Source: JBJYIN01 sp046237015 (lineage in GTDB: Bacteria; Pseudomonadota; Gammaproteobacteria; Enterobacterales; Enterobacteriaceae). Taken from it: a stretch of DNA of 64,000 nucleotides. The stretch lies in assembly GCF_046237015.1 (NCBI RefSeq), contig NZ_JBJYIN010000004.1:1-64000 (forward strand), in the 5' to 3' direction. The notes under the pieces are model-generated. The model saw only the letters and a program-made list of their open reading frames with translations. It did no database searches and was not told the DNA's origin. Below are positions 31,781 through 39,930 of this stretch, one piece after another; the stretch's first letter is position 1, and each line of letters begins with the position of its first letter. The position numbers were made by a program, and so were the translations under genes.

Positions 31781-32854
31781 TTAAGCGTTGATGCCTGGAA
31801 ATGGTTGTAATGCAGCAACAACGCGTTCACATTCGTAGCGGCTGCCGATGGTAATACGCAAACAGCCTGCAAGGCTCGGTTGCTTATTTTGATCTCGTAG
31901 AATAATGCCCTGATCCCACAGCGTCTTGAATACAGCAGACGATGCAGTGAAGCGCACCAGCAGATAGTTGCTTTCGCTGGGAAACACGGCCTCAACACAG
32001 GCAAGTGCTTGTAGTTTGTCACTCAGCCAGCGACGATTAACGGTAATTTCTTCAACATTCGCTTTCATTTTTGCGATGCCTTCTCGACTCAATGCCTGCG
32101 CGGCAATGTCCGCGACGGGGGTCGACAGCGGGTAAGGTGCAATCACCTTCAGCAGCAGTTGAATCACCTCTGGGTTTGCCAGCGTAAAGCCACAGCGTAA
32201 TCCGGCGAGTGAAAAGGCTTTGGACAAGGTACGTAGGATCACCAAATGTGGAAATTCGCTGAGCCAGCTCGTGGTCGATGCCTGTGGGCAGAATTCAATG
32301 TAGGCTTCATCAATCACGACCAGCGCTTTTCCCTGTGCCAGCGTGAGTAACTGGCGTAGATCCTCTCGTGCAATTAAGTTACCGGTCGGGTTATTCGGGC
32401 TGCAAACGTAAATAACCTTGGTGCCGACTAACTGTGCTTCAATCGCATCAAGATCCAACTGCCAGTCTGATTTGCTGGCTACCGTACGGCGTTCTACGCC
32501 AAACGTTTCGGCGCTGACGGCATACATGCCGTAAGTCGGCGGACAGTACAGGATGGCATCTTTCCCCGGTTCGCAGAAGGCGCGGATGAGCAATTCGATG
32601 CCTTCATCTGCGCCACGACTGACCAGAACTTGTTCCGGTTGTACATTGGCATAATCAGCATAACGACGAATAACGGTTTCTGGCTGACATTCAGGATAGC
32701 GGTTCAGCGTTTGCTGGGTAAGTTGGAATGTGGGTGCTTCTGGATACTCATTAGCATTTAGCCAGACATCGCCGTTGCCGCCTAAACGACGGGCAGATTG
32801 GTAGGGCGTCAGCGCTCGGACGTTGGCGCGAGCCAGTTCTTCAATGCTGCTCAT
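31781..32854 (-). CDS. hisC: Histidinol-phosphate aminotransferase
   Basis: A 357-aa class I/II PLP aminotransferase converting imidazole acetol phosphate to histidinol phosphate. The PLP lysine is in LRTLSKAFSLAGLRCG (about residue 214), with SPNNPTGN and VIDEAYIEF upstream as cofactor contacts. It overlaps hisD by 4 bases. Confidence 0.98.
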   Translation of the reverse strand: MSSIEELARANVRALTPYQSARRLGGNGDVWLNANEYPEAPTFQLTQQTLNRYPECQPETVIRRYADYANVQPEQVLVSRGADEGIELLIRAFCEPGKDAILYCPPTYGMYAVSAETFGVERRTVASKSDWQLDLDAIEAQLVGTKVIYVCSPNNPTGNLIAREDLRQLLTLAQGKALVVIDEAYIEFCPQASTTSWLSEFPHLVILRTLSKAFSLAGLRCGFTLANPEVIQLLLKVIAPYPLSTPVADIAAQALSREGIAKMKANVEEITVNRRWLSDKLQALACVEAVFPSESNYLLVRFTASSAVFKTLWDQGIILRDQNKQPSLAGCLRITIGSRYECERVVAALQPFPGINA

Positions 32855-34179
32855 GCTTTCTCCTTCAGTGCGGCAACACGCAGAGTGACGGCGTTTTTGT
32901 GGGCGGTCAGTTGTTCGGCCTGTGCCAGCGTTTCTATCGTTGGTGCCAGTTGCAATAATCCCTGCGGCGTGAGCCGTTGTACGGTCATACGTTTTTGGAA
33001 ATCGGCTAAACCAAGGCTTGAATAGGTTGAGGTATAGCCGTAGGTAGGCAATACGTGATTGGTGCCGGAGGCGTAGTCGCCAGCGGATTCTGGTGACCAG
33101 TCACCAAGGAACACTGAACCCGCGCTGGTGATGCGATCGACCAACGATTCAGCGTCACGGGTCTGGATGATCAGGTGTTCCGGACCATATTGATTGCTGA
33201 TTTCAATACATTGCGCCAAATCACGGGCGACGATGACACGGCTGCTGGCCAGCGCCTGACGCGCGATCTCTGCGCGGGATAGCTGTGTAAGTTGTTCTTC
33301 AACCGCGGTTGCCACGGCTTCGGCCATTTCTGCATCAGGGGTGAGCAGGATGACCTGTGAGTCTGGGCCGTGCTCCGCCTGCGACAGCAGATCAGACGCG
33401 ACAAAGGCAGGCGTCGCGCCACTATCGGCGATCACCAGCACTTCGGATGGACCGGCAGGCATATCGATGGCAGCGCCATCAAGCTGTTGGCTAACCTGAC
33501 GTTTGGCTTCCGTCACATAGGCGTTGCCAGGGCCAAAAATTTTATCCACTTTCGGTACGCTCTCGGTGCCAAACGCCATTGCGGCAATCGCTTGTGCGCC
33601 ACCAAGCTGAAAGACTTCTTTAATGCCACACAGTTGTGCTGCATACAAAATTTCATCGGCAATCGGCGGAGGAGAACACAGCACGACGCGCCCGCAGCCT
33701 GCGATGCGTGAAGGCGTTCCCAGCATCAGCACGGTTGACGGTAGTGGAGCGGATCCGCCAGGAATATACAGGCCGACAGTCGCGATAGGGCGAGTGATCT
33801 GCTGGCAACGCACGCCTGGCTGCGTTTCGATATCGACTGTCGGCAGTTTTTGCGCGTTGTGGAATGTCTCGATATTACGTACGGCGATCGTCATGGCCTG
33901 TTTGACATCATCACCCAGACGCGCCGAGGCGGCGGCAATCTCAGCTTCGGTGACGCGGATCGCATTCACCTGTACTTTATCAAACTGTGCGCTGTAGTCG
34001 CGCAGAGCGCTATCACCACGGCTTTTCACGTTTGTCAGAATATCGCTCACGATGGCGGTGATGCGGTCTGACGCAGAAATGGCGGGGCGCGTCAATAATT
34101 GGCGCTGCTCTTCAACTGAACAGCGTTGCCAGTCAACGAGAGTGCTGAAACTGCCAGTGCTTTGGGTATTATCTGCCAT
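32851..34179 (-). CDS. hisD: Histidinol dehydrogenase
   Basis: A 442-aa zinc enzyme oxidising histidinol to histidine in two NAD steps. It has GLYIPGGSAPLPSTVLML, KIFGPGNAYVTEAKRQVS, DMPAGPSEVLVIAD and LLSQAEHGPDSQVILLT, where the zinc-binding Gln/His lie, and ends with KNAVTLRVAALKEK. I chose ATG at 34179 (MADNTQ) with GGAGTG upstream; a GTG nine bases earlier is an alternative. Five bases after hisG. Confidence 0.97.
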   Translation of the reverse strand: MADNTQSTGSFSTLVDWQRCSVEEQRQLLTRPAISASDRITAIVSDILTNVKSRGDSALRDYSAQFDKVQVNAIRVTEAEIAAASARLGDDVKQAMTIAVRNIETFHNAQKLPTVDIETQPGVRCQQITRPIATVGLYIPGGSAPLPSTVLMLGTPSRIAGCGRVVLCSPPPIADEILYAAQLCGIKEVFQLGGAQAIAAMAFGTESVPKVDKIFGPGNAYVTEAKRQVSQQLDGAAIDMPAGPSEVLVIADSGATPAFVASDLLSQAEHGPDSQVILLTPDAEMAEAVATAVEEQLTQLSRAEIARQALASSRVIVARDLAQCIEISNQYGPEHLIIQTRDAESLVDRITSAGSVFLGDWSPESAGDYASGTNHVLPTYGYTSTYSSLGLADFQKRMTVQRLTPQGLLQLAPTIETLAQAEQLTAHKNAVTLRVAALKEKA

Positions 34180-34184
34180 CGGTA

Positions 34185-35084
34185 TCACTCCATCATTTTT
34201 TCAATCGGTAAAACCAGAATTGAGCTGGCACCGAGCGATTTGAGTTTTTCCATGGTTTCCCAGAACAGCGTTTCGCTGCTGACCATGTGCATTGCGACGC
34301 GGCTTTGGTCGCCAGCCAGTGGCAAAATGGTAGGTCGCTCTGCTCCCGGTAATAATGAGATGACTTCATCCAGACGCTCACTAGGTGCGTGCAACATAAT
34401 ATATTTTGATTCACGCGCCTGAATCACGCCCTGCATACGGGTTAGCAATTTATCAATGAGTTGCTGTTTCTCGGCGGGCATGTCGCCATCGCGTTGGATC
34501 AAGCAGGCTTTAGAGCGGTAAATCACTTCTACTTCACGCAGACCGTTTGCTTCCAGCGTTGCACCGGTTGATACCAGATCGCAGATGGCATCAGCCAGAC
34601 CGGCACGCGGCGCGACTTCGACGGAGCCGTTCAACAGGCAGGATTTGAAGCTGATGGATTTACGGTCAAGGTACTGTTTAAGCAGGTGAGGATAAGAGGT
34701 GGCAATACGTTTGTTTTGCAGACATTCGGGGCCGGTGTAGGCTTCGTCCAGCGGCATGGCTAACGACAGGCGGCAGCCGCCAAAGTCCAGACGGCGCAGC
34801 GTGAAATAACGGGGATCTTCACCCTGAGCACGACGATTAAGTAGCTCTTCTTCCAATACATTCTCACCGATGATGCCCAAATCGACCACGCCATCCATGA
34901 CCAATCCCGGAATATCATCATCACGGACGCGTAGAATATCGATTGGCATGTTTTCGGCAAAGGCGATAAGACGTTGCTGCTGTAAATTAATTTTAATACC
35001 ACAACGAGCCAGCAGTTCGCGTGAGTCGTCGCTCAGACGCCCAGATTTTTGCATTGCTATCCGTAAACGTGTTTTATCCAGCAT
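34185..35084 (-). CDS. hisG: ATP phosphoribosyltransferase
   Basis: A 299-aa long-form HisG, the first and feedback-inhibited enzyme of histidine synthesis. It begins MLDKTRLRIAMQKSGRLSDD and carries the PRPP-binding motif DAICDLVSTGATLEANGL (about 170-185). The C-terminal 75 residues form the ACT-like histidine-binding domain found in enterobacteria. It is the first structural gene after the his attenuator. Confidence 0.98.
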   Translation of the reverse strand: MLDKTRLRIAMQKSGRLSDDSRELLARCGIKINLQQQRLIAFAENMPIDILRVRDDDIPGLVMDGVVDLGIIGENVLEEELLNRRAQGEDPRYFTLRRLDFGGCRLSLAMPLDEAYTGPECLQNKRIATSYPHLLKQYLDRKSISFKSCLLNGSVEVAPRAGLADAICDLVSTGATLEANGLREVEVIYRSKACLIQRDGDMPAEKQQLIDKLLTRMQGVIQARESKYIMLHAPSERLDEVISLLPGAERPTILPLAGDQSRVAMHMVSSETLFWETMEKLKSLGASSILVLPIEKMME

Positions 35085-35151
35085 GGAAACCTCATTAACC
35101 TGTCAATTAAAGCTATTTTCAAATACGTGGTTTTTTTAGTCTTGCGCACAT

Positions 35152-35183
35152 AAAAAAACCCTCGGAAGTTGATCTTCCGAGGG
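35152..35183 (-). terminator. his attenuator terminator
   Basis: Minus-strand stem CCCTCGGAAG-ATCAA-CTTCCGAGGG followed by seven T. The stem arms share CTGGAAG/CTTCCAG-like sequence with the upstream hairpin at 35205-35228 (CTGGAAGA ... TCTTCCAG), allowing alternative pairings. It lies between hisL and hisG, as in other enterobacteria. Confidence 0.92.
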
Positions 35184-35246
35184 CTCTCTTTTCGTTCTGC
35201 GCCACTGGAAGATCTTAATGTCTTCCAGCACCAAACGCCTGAAAGA

Positions 35247-35294
35247 CTAATCAGGATGATGGTGATGATGGTGGTTAAACAGAACGCGAGTCAT
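35247..35294 (-). CDS. hisL: his operon leader peptide
   Basis: A 15-codon frame reading MTRVLFNHHHHHHPD with six consecutive histidines (E. coli has seven). Ribosome stalling at these codons when charged histidyl-tRNA is scarce favours an antiterminator and lets transcription into hisG. RBS AAGAGAGAAT precedes the ATG. Confidence 0.95.
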   Translation of the reverse strand: MTRVLFNHHHHHHPD

Positions 35295-35335
35295 AATTCT
35301 CTCTTAATTTATCTATGTCATGTTGCCTGTCGAAT

Positions 35336-35365
35336 AACCTAAACTATATTCAGGCTAATACGCAA
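35336..35365 (-). promoter_or_regulatory. his operon promoter
   Basis: Minus-strand TTGCGT (35365-35360), an 18-base spacer, then TAGGTT (35341-35336). I recall the E. coli his promoter having the same TAGGTT -10. The start would fall near 35328, about 34 bases before hisL. Confidence 0.7.
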
Positions 35366-35423
35366 CACTTTTTTATTTGAAACGAGGTATGTGGCAACCT
35401 GAGATGCTGATCGGAGAGAGTGA

Positions 35424-36254
35424 ATGATGAAGAGAGTGGCGATTATCGGGCTGGGATGGTTAGGCATGCCACTGGCATTGGCACTAAAAGGTCGGGGCTA
35501 TCAGGTTGTCGGCAGTAAAACGACGATGGATGGTGTTGATGCCGCTCGAATGAGCGGTATTGAGTGTTACAAGCTTAAATTTACGCCAGAGTTGGAATGC
35601 GATGCGAATGAACTGAATGCATTACTTCAGGCAGATGTTCTCATCATTACGCTACCGGCTAGCCGCACGGCTAAAGGGGGAGAAGGGTATGCGCAGGCGG
35701 TACAACAGTTAGTTAATTCAGCTCGCGTTTTTCATGTGTCGCGTATTATTTTTACCAGTTCAACATCGGTATATGGTAGTACGTCTGGGACGGTAAAAGA
35801 GTCGTCGGCGTTAAATCCAGTCACTACTGCGGGTAAAACGTTAGTCTCCCTTGAGCAATGGTTGCAGCACTTACCGGATGTTTCGGTGGATATCTTGCGA
35901 TTGGCTGGCCTTGTTGGAGTTGAACGCCACCCAGGTCGGTTTCTGGCTGGGAAAGTGGGGTTAGCGGGTGGTGCTCATGGTGTTAATCTGGTACATCAGG
36001 AAGATGTCATGTCGGCCATTCAGCTACTGCTGAAACGACCGCATGGTGGGCATCTTTATAATCTTTGTGCGCCGTTGCACCCGGTAAAGCAGCGCTATTA
36101 TCAAGATCAGGCGCGTAAGCTGAATTTGCCATTACCACAGTTTGCAGCCGGAGGTAACGGCGATTCGGGCAGATTGGTTGATGGGCAACGTATTTGTCAG
36201 GAACTTGGATTTGAATATCAATATCCTGACCCTATGACGATGCCCTTGAGTTAA
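35424..36254 (+). CDS. yeeZ: SDR-family NAD(P)-binding protein YeeZ
   Basis: A 276-aa extended-SDR protein of unknown substrate. The Rossmann motif AIIGLGWLGMPLALAL is at residues 6-21. The catalytic region IIFTSSTSVYGSTSGTVKES has the TSSTSVYG pattern of sugar-nucleotide epimerase relatives, but the usual YxxxK tyrosine is not clear. It is divergent from the his operon; E. coli has yeeZ near hisL in the same divergent layout. ATG at 35424 follows CGGAGAG. Confidence 0.88.
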   Translation: MMKRVAIIGLGWLGMPLALALKGRGYQVVGSKTTMDGVDAARMSGIECYKLKFTPELECDANELNALLQADVLIITLPASRTAKGGEGYAQAVQQLVNSARVFHVSRIIFTSSTSVYGSTSGTVKESSALNPVTTAGKTLVSLEQWLQHLPDVSVDILRLAGLVGVERHPGRFLAGKVGLAGGAHGVNLVHQEDVMSAIQLLLKRPHGGHLYNLCAPLHPVKQRYYQDQARKLNLPLPQFAAGGNGDSGRLVDGQRICQELGFEYQYPDPMTMPLS

Positions 36255-36290
36255 TGCACACCTTATTTAATTCAGTTTTATTGTGTTGCT

Positions 36291-36312
36291 CAGACAGTCA
36301 ATGGGCTGTCTG
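36291..36312. terminator. Hairpin between convergent yeeZ and chemoreceptor genes
   Basis: Stem CAGACAG / CTGTCTG with an eight-base loop and no good T-run. A weak bidirectional terminator at best. Confidence 0.45.
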
Positions 36313-36321
36313 GGTGCCTTG

Positions 36322-38208
36322 TTAAAATGAAGTCCAGTCTTTTCCTGATGATTCAGTGGCGCGTTTTGGAGATGAGTGCGGTGTAGGTAGCGCAGCGACA
36401 GACGGCGTGCGTTCGAGATTATCGTGTGTGGAAAGACGAAAATTGGTGAGCAGGTTTTCCAGTAAAATCGCTTGTTCTTCCAATGAATTTGCAGAAATCG
36501 ACGATTCCATAACGAGTGACGCATTTTGCTGTGTGGTGGTATCTAATTCGCCGATGGCTTGTGCAATTTGCCCAATCCCCCGACTTTGCTCTTCTGAGGC
36601 AGATGAAATTTCCCCCATAATATCGTTAACGCGTGCGACGGCAGACACAATTTGCTCCATGGTTTCCCCGGCAACAGCAACTAACTGACTACCCGCATTG
36701 GTGCGATCGACGGATTCTGAAATTAGCGCGGCGATATCTTTTGCCGCTTGAGAACTTCTTTGTGAAAGATTGCGAACTTCCCCTGCGACGACGGCAAAAC
36801 CGCGTCCTTGCTCGCCTGCCCGGGCGGCTTCGACTGCCGCATTCAACGCCAATATGTTGGTTTGAAATGCGATGCTATTAATGACGGTCGTAATATCGGC
36901 AATTTTCTTCGAACTGGCTGCGATATCATCCATGGTCGTGACAACTTTTTTAACCACATCGCCGCCTTTGTGTGCGCTTTGTGAGGCATCGGCGGCGATC
37001 TGGCTGGCATGTTTGGCGTTATCCGCGTTGTTTTTCACCGTAGAAGTCAGTTCTTCCATACTCGCCGCGGTTTCAACGACGGCGGCGGACTGTTGCTCCG
37101 TCCGAGAGGATAAATCGGTATTTCCTGTGGCGATTTTGGAAGCTGACATACTGACGCTGCCAACGCTGTCACGGACTTCAGATATCATATGGCGCAGTTT
37201 TTCATTCATGCGACCCATTGCCGATGTGAGCTGCCCCAACTCGTCATTACGATCGGCAACGATGGTGGAAGTTAGATCGCCCTCAGCAATTTTTTCAGCC
37301 AGCGAGAGATTGTGGATAATGGGTTGGGTAATTTGACGAGTAATCAGCAACGAGATGACGATACCGATAATGACGGCAATAAGGCCGATGATCATCGTGA
37401 TTGTCGCGGAATTATAAGCCAGTGCATCATTCTTCTCTTTTACGATGGTGATAATGGCTTTAATCGACGCGCTGCTTTTATCACCGCCAACTTTCACGCC
37501 ATCTTCTGCTTTTTTTAGTTCATTGATGTTTCTGAAATATTCATCATTCAGATTTTTATAGTTGGTGACAAACGCTTGTAAGCTGGCGGCTATCGTGTTT
37601 TGTTCAGGGCTTAGCGTGCTAATCGTGTTCTGATAGCGTTGTTCAAACTGGCTAAATATGTCATTCAGCGCTTTTAGGGCATCATTATCTTGTTTCAGTT
37701 GTAACGCATACGAGCGACTTTTTATTTCTGGTATCAGTCGTGCCAGTTCTTCTGTAGAGAAATCAGCGGTTATGTTTTGCAGGTTGGCGGTATCAATCCT
37801 ATTCTTACTTTCCACTACGCGTTGTGTCGCCTTTCCCATCTCCGTGATTGCATTCTGGAACTCGTTTAAGTGCTGAACAATGTCGTTGATAATCGATTGT
37901 TCTTCATTGCTCCATGATAATTTTTTTGCATCATCGCTGAGTTGGGATGCATGTCTGATATATCCAGACATCGTTTCACGTGATTTTTCGTCATAAGAGT
38001 AGAAGTATTTCAACCGGTTTATTTTGGCCTGGAATACATCAATATTGATGTTATAAATCAAGTTGGTTTTTTCATAAATATCTTTGATTTCCCTGAATCG
38101 AACGGTACTCAGTAGTGATGAAATAACCACCAATAGGAGTATGATCCCGAAGCCAATATAAAGTTTTTGCGATATTTTAAAGTCTTTGATTCTTCTTGCT
38201 AAGAACAT
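36322..38208 (-). CDS. Methyl-accepting chemotaxis protein with CheR-tethering tail
   Basis: A 628-aa chemoreceptor. The first membrane helix is at about 13-33, a periplasmic helical-bundle domain of about 240 residues follows, then a second helix (about 270-292), HAMP (ending near 345) and the signalling coiled coil with tip NSIAFQTNILALNAAVEAARAG. The last residues are KDWTSF, matching the x-W-x-x-F pentapeptide that tethers CheR and CheB in high-abundance receptors. Met at 38208 (MFLARRIKDF) has GGAGAG upstream. The large sensor module resembles helical-bimodular (HBM) receptors; I could not name a ligand. Confidence 0.93.
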   Translation of the reverse strand: MFLARRIKDFKISQKLYIGFGIILLLVVISSLLSTVRFREIKDIYEKTNLIYNINIDVFQAKINRLKYFYSYDEKSRETMSGYIRHASQLSDDAKKLSWSNEEQSIINDIVQHLNEFQNAITEMGKATQRVVESKNRIDTANLQNITADFSTEELARLIPEIKSRSYALQLKQDNDALKALNDIFSQFEQRYQNTISTLSPEQNTIAASLQAFVTNYKNLNDEYFRNINELKKAEDGVKVGGDKSSASIKAIITIVKEKNDALAYNSATITMIIGLIAVIIGIVISLLITRQITQPIIHNLSLAEKIAEGDLTSTIVADRNDELGQLTSAMGRMNEKLRHMISEVRDSVGSVSMSASKIATGNTDLSSRTEQQSAAVVETAASMEELTSTVKNNADNAKHASQIAADASQSAHKGGDVVKKVVTTMDDIAASSKKIADITTVINSIAFQTNILALNAAVEAARAGEQGRGFAVVAGEVRNLSQRSSQAAKDIAALISESVDRTNAGSQLVAVAGETMEQIVSAVARVNDIMGEISSASEEQSRGIGQIAQAIGELDTTTQQNASLVMESSISANSLEEQAILLENLLTNFRLSTHDNLERTPSVAALPTPHSSPKRATESSGKDWTSF

Positions 38209-38269
38209 GATGCTCTCCATGGCTATTCAGGTGTAGTGACAGACGTAACGTTCAGCCTGTTCCATGCTC

Positions 38270-38296
38270 TTATCGGAGTTCTTAAGGGGATATTTA
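38270..38296 (-). promoter_or_regulatory. Sigma28 (FliA)-type promoter for the second chemoreceptor
   Basis: Minus strand TAAA (38296-38293), exactly 15 bases, then TCCGATAA (38277-38270), matching seven of eight positions of GCCGATAA. It lies about 62 bases before the receptor start. Confidence 0.78.
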
Positions 38297-38500
38297 GTAA
38301 TAGGTATTGATGTAATAAAGATGTGTGATGATCATCTCTCGTGTTTGGACAAACGCACAGATTCTGTTGTGAAAAGTGCGGTAACGCGAGGTTACCCATC
38401 GGGCTTTATGGCGTGTCTGAGGGGCTCGTCGTTCCTCGATAACGTTGTCTCGGGATGAATGATGCTGAATGAGGCAAGGCGTTTTTTCTAATTAATTTCC

Positions 38501-38528
38501 TAAAGTTGTATGCAGAATGTGTCGATAC
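38501..38528 (+). promoter_or_regulatory. Possible sigma28-type promoter for the ycgR-like gene
   Basis: TAAAGTTG, 12 bases, GTCGATAC. The sequence elements fit TAAAGTTT and GCCGATAA but the spacer is one base longer than the usual 11. It lies 135 bases before the gene. ycgR belongs to the flagellar class III set in E. coli, which supports the call. Confidence 0.45.
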
Positions 38529-38606
38529 CGTTTAAACCGATTTGTATCATGTGGTTCATTCGAGATATTTAGCAACATACCCAGCATGTACGGCGATCAA
38601 CGCGTA

Positions 38607-38634
38607 TACGACTTGAAGTATGACGGGTATAAAC
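38607..38634. repeat. Partial copy of a tataccc-ended intergenic repeat
   Basis: ACTTGAAGTATGACGGGTAT is identical to the right end of the repeat at 53695-53822. Only this arm is present; the left arm is missing, so it is a remnant. It lies just upstream of the ycgR-like gene. Confidence 0.7.
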
Positions 38635-38662
38635 CATTATCTGTATGGTGGGGACAAAAGCG

Positions 38663-39412
38663 GTGGATGAAAATTTGAAAGAGCAGTTTGTTAAGCGCAA
38701 TAGGCTGGCTATTTGTGCGACGCTGCGTGAGTTGAAGAAAAATGATACGACCGTAATGGTTCATCATTCTCGTGGTCAGTTCATTAGTAAAATCCTGGAT
38801 GTCATGCCGAATAATGACATGTTTGTTTTTGATTTGGGAGGCGTAGAGAAAGAGAACAGCCGTGCGTTGTATGCGGGGGCGTTGTCGTTTGTTGCTGAGC
38901 CGGCTGGTGCCAAGGTTGAGTTTAAAGCAGAAATTGCCCGGACTGTTGATTTTCAGGGGTTACCGGCATTTACGGCCTCGATTCCTGAACAACTTTATTT
39001 GATTCAACGTCGAACCTATTTTCGCATTAATACTCCTTTGTGGCCGCCGCTAACGTGCCGCGGGGAATTGCCAGACGATAGTCATTTCCAATTTACGATC
39101 AAGGATCTTTCATTGGGAGGATTGAGTCTTTATACCGACCGCGATACGACGGATTTATTGAAAGAAGGCGATATTATCGAAAAGGTTGAAATGGACCTTG
39201 ATGAATATGGCTTTTTCTGTATTGATTTACAATTTGTTGGTCAATCAGCAGTAAAAGTTGTTGATAATAAAGGTGAGATTAAGCTTACTCAGCGCCTGAG
39301 TTTTAAGTTTTTGGCCTTATCCGCTGCGCAAGAACGAGATTTGCAGCAGGTCATTTTCGAGCTAGAAAGATTACAGAACGAAAAAAAGAAAAAATTTCAG
39401 GATGATTTGTAA
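38663..39412 (+). CDS. ycgR: c-di-GMP-binding flagellar brake protein, YcgR-like
   Basis: A 249-aa protein with an N-terminal YcgR (PilZN) domain (about 1-110) and a C-terminal PilZ domain. The c-di-GMP-binding motifs QRRTYFRI (RxxxR) and KDLSLGGLSL (D/NxSxxG) are both present. When c-di-GMP is high, YcgR binds the flagellar motor and slows swimming. I prefer the GTG at 38663 because GGGGA lies eight bases upstream and the E. coli N-terminus (HEQFLKQNPLAV) aligns there; ATG at 38645 would add six residues. It lies beside a chemoreceptor with a sigma28-type promoter, consistent with motility control. Confidence 0.93.
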   Translation: MDENLKEQFVKRNRLAICATLRELKKNDTTVMVHHSRGQFISKILDVMPNNDMFVFDLGGVEKENSRALYAGALSFVAEPAGAKVEFKAEIARTVDFQGLPAFTASIPEQLYLIQRRTYFRINTPLWPPLTCRGELPDDSHFQFTIKDLSLGGLSLYTDRDTTDLLKEGDIIEKVEMDLDEYGFFCIDLQFVGQSAVKVVDNKGEIKLTQRLSFKFLALSAAQERDLQQVIFELERLQNEKKKKFQDDL

Positions 39413-39930
39413 TTTCTTCGTGTTATTTGTTACAGATTTGACATTCAGCAGCTAAATAAAAATTTATTAAAACAACGCGTTATAAAAATTTTCATTAGAA
39501 AATGGTATCTGCTACTCCCAGCGTCTTGTTATCTGGGAATGTCTGATGCAGAATACGCGCCTTGCAAAATAGCCGACGCCTTCATTCGCGTCGGTTATTT
39601 TTTTGCATTCATGTCTTTAACTAAGAGGCCGGACAACGATCCGGATAGATAAATCTGTTTGTGTGTGCCAGTGAGCCACAGTGAGGAAAGGAAAGATGGG
39701 GCAATCTGTAAGCTTTTTGCCGGTGCCCGCCGGTTTGTGCTGCAAAAGCATTGATTATGGCGCGATTCAGCCACAATTTATTTTGAGTGCTGTATCAGCT
39801 ATCTCTTCTCGTCGCTATCCAGGTTTGACCTGTTCGAATTATTCACGTGTTACTTCTTCCATGTCCAATCGATATCACTCTGCCATGAATGCGGGTGTTA
39901 CGTCTTTTGCTGGCAAAGGAGGAGTACGCC
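39413..39930. other. Intergenic region between ycgR-like and plaP
   Basis: The first part is AT-rich and ends in the terminator at 39568-39605. The rest should hold the plaP promoter. A reading frame of 86 codons (39681-39941) overlaps the plaP start; it has no recognisable similarity and a composition unlike the flanking genes, so I do not call it a gene. Confidence 0.5.
39568..39605 (+). terminator. Terminator downstream of ycgR-like gene
   Basis: Stem AATAGCCGACGC / GCGTCGGTTATT with one mismatch and an eight-base loop, followed by TTTTTT. It is 155 bases after the ycgR stop; the stretch between them has no gene. Confidence 0.85.
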
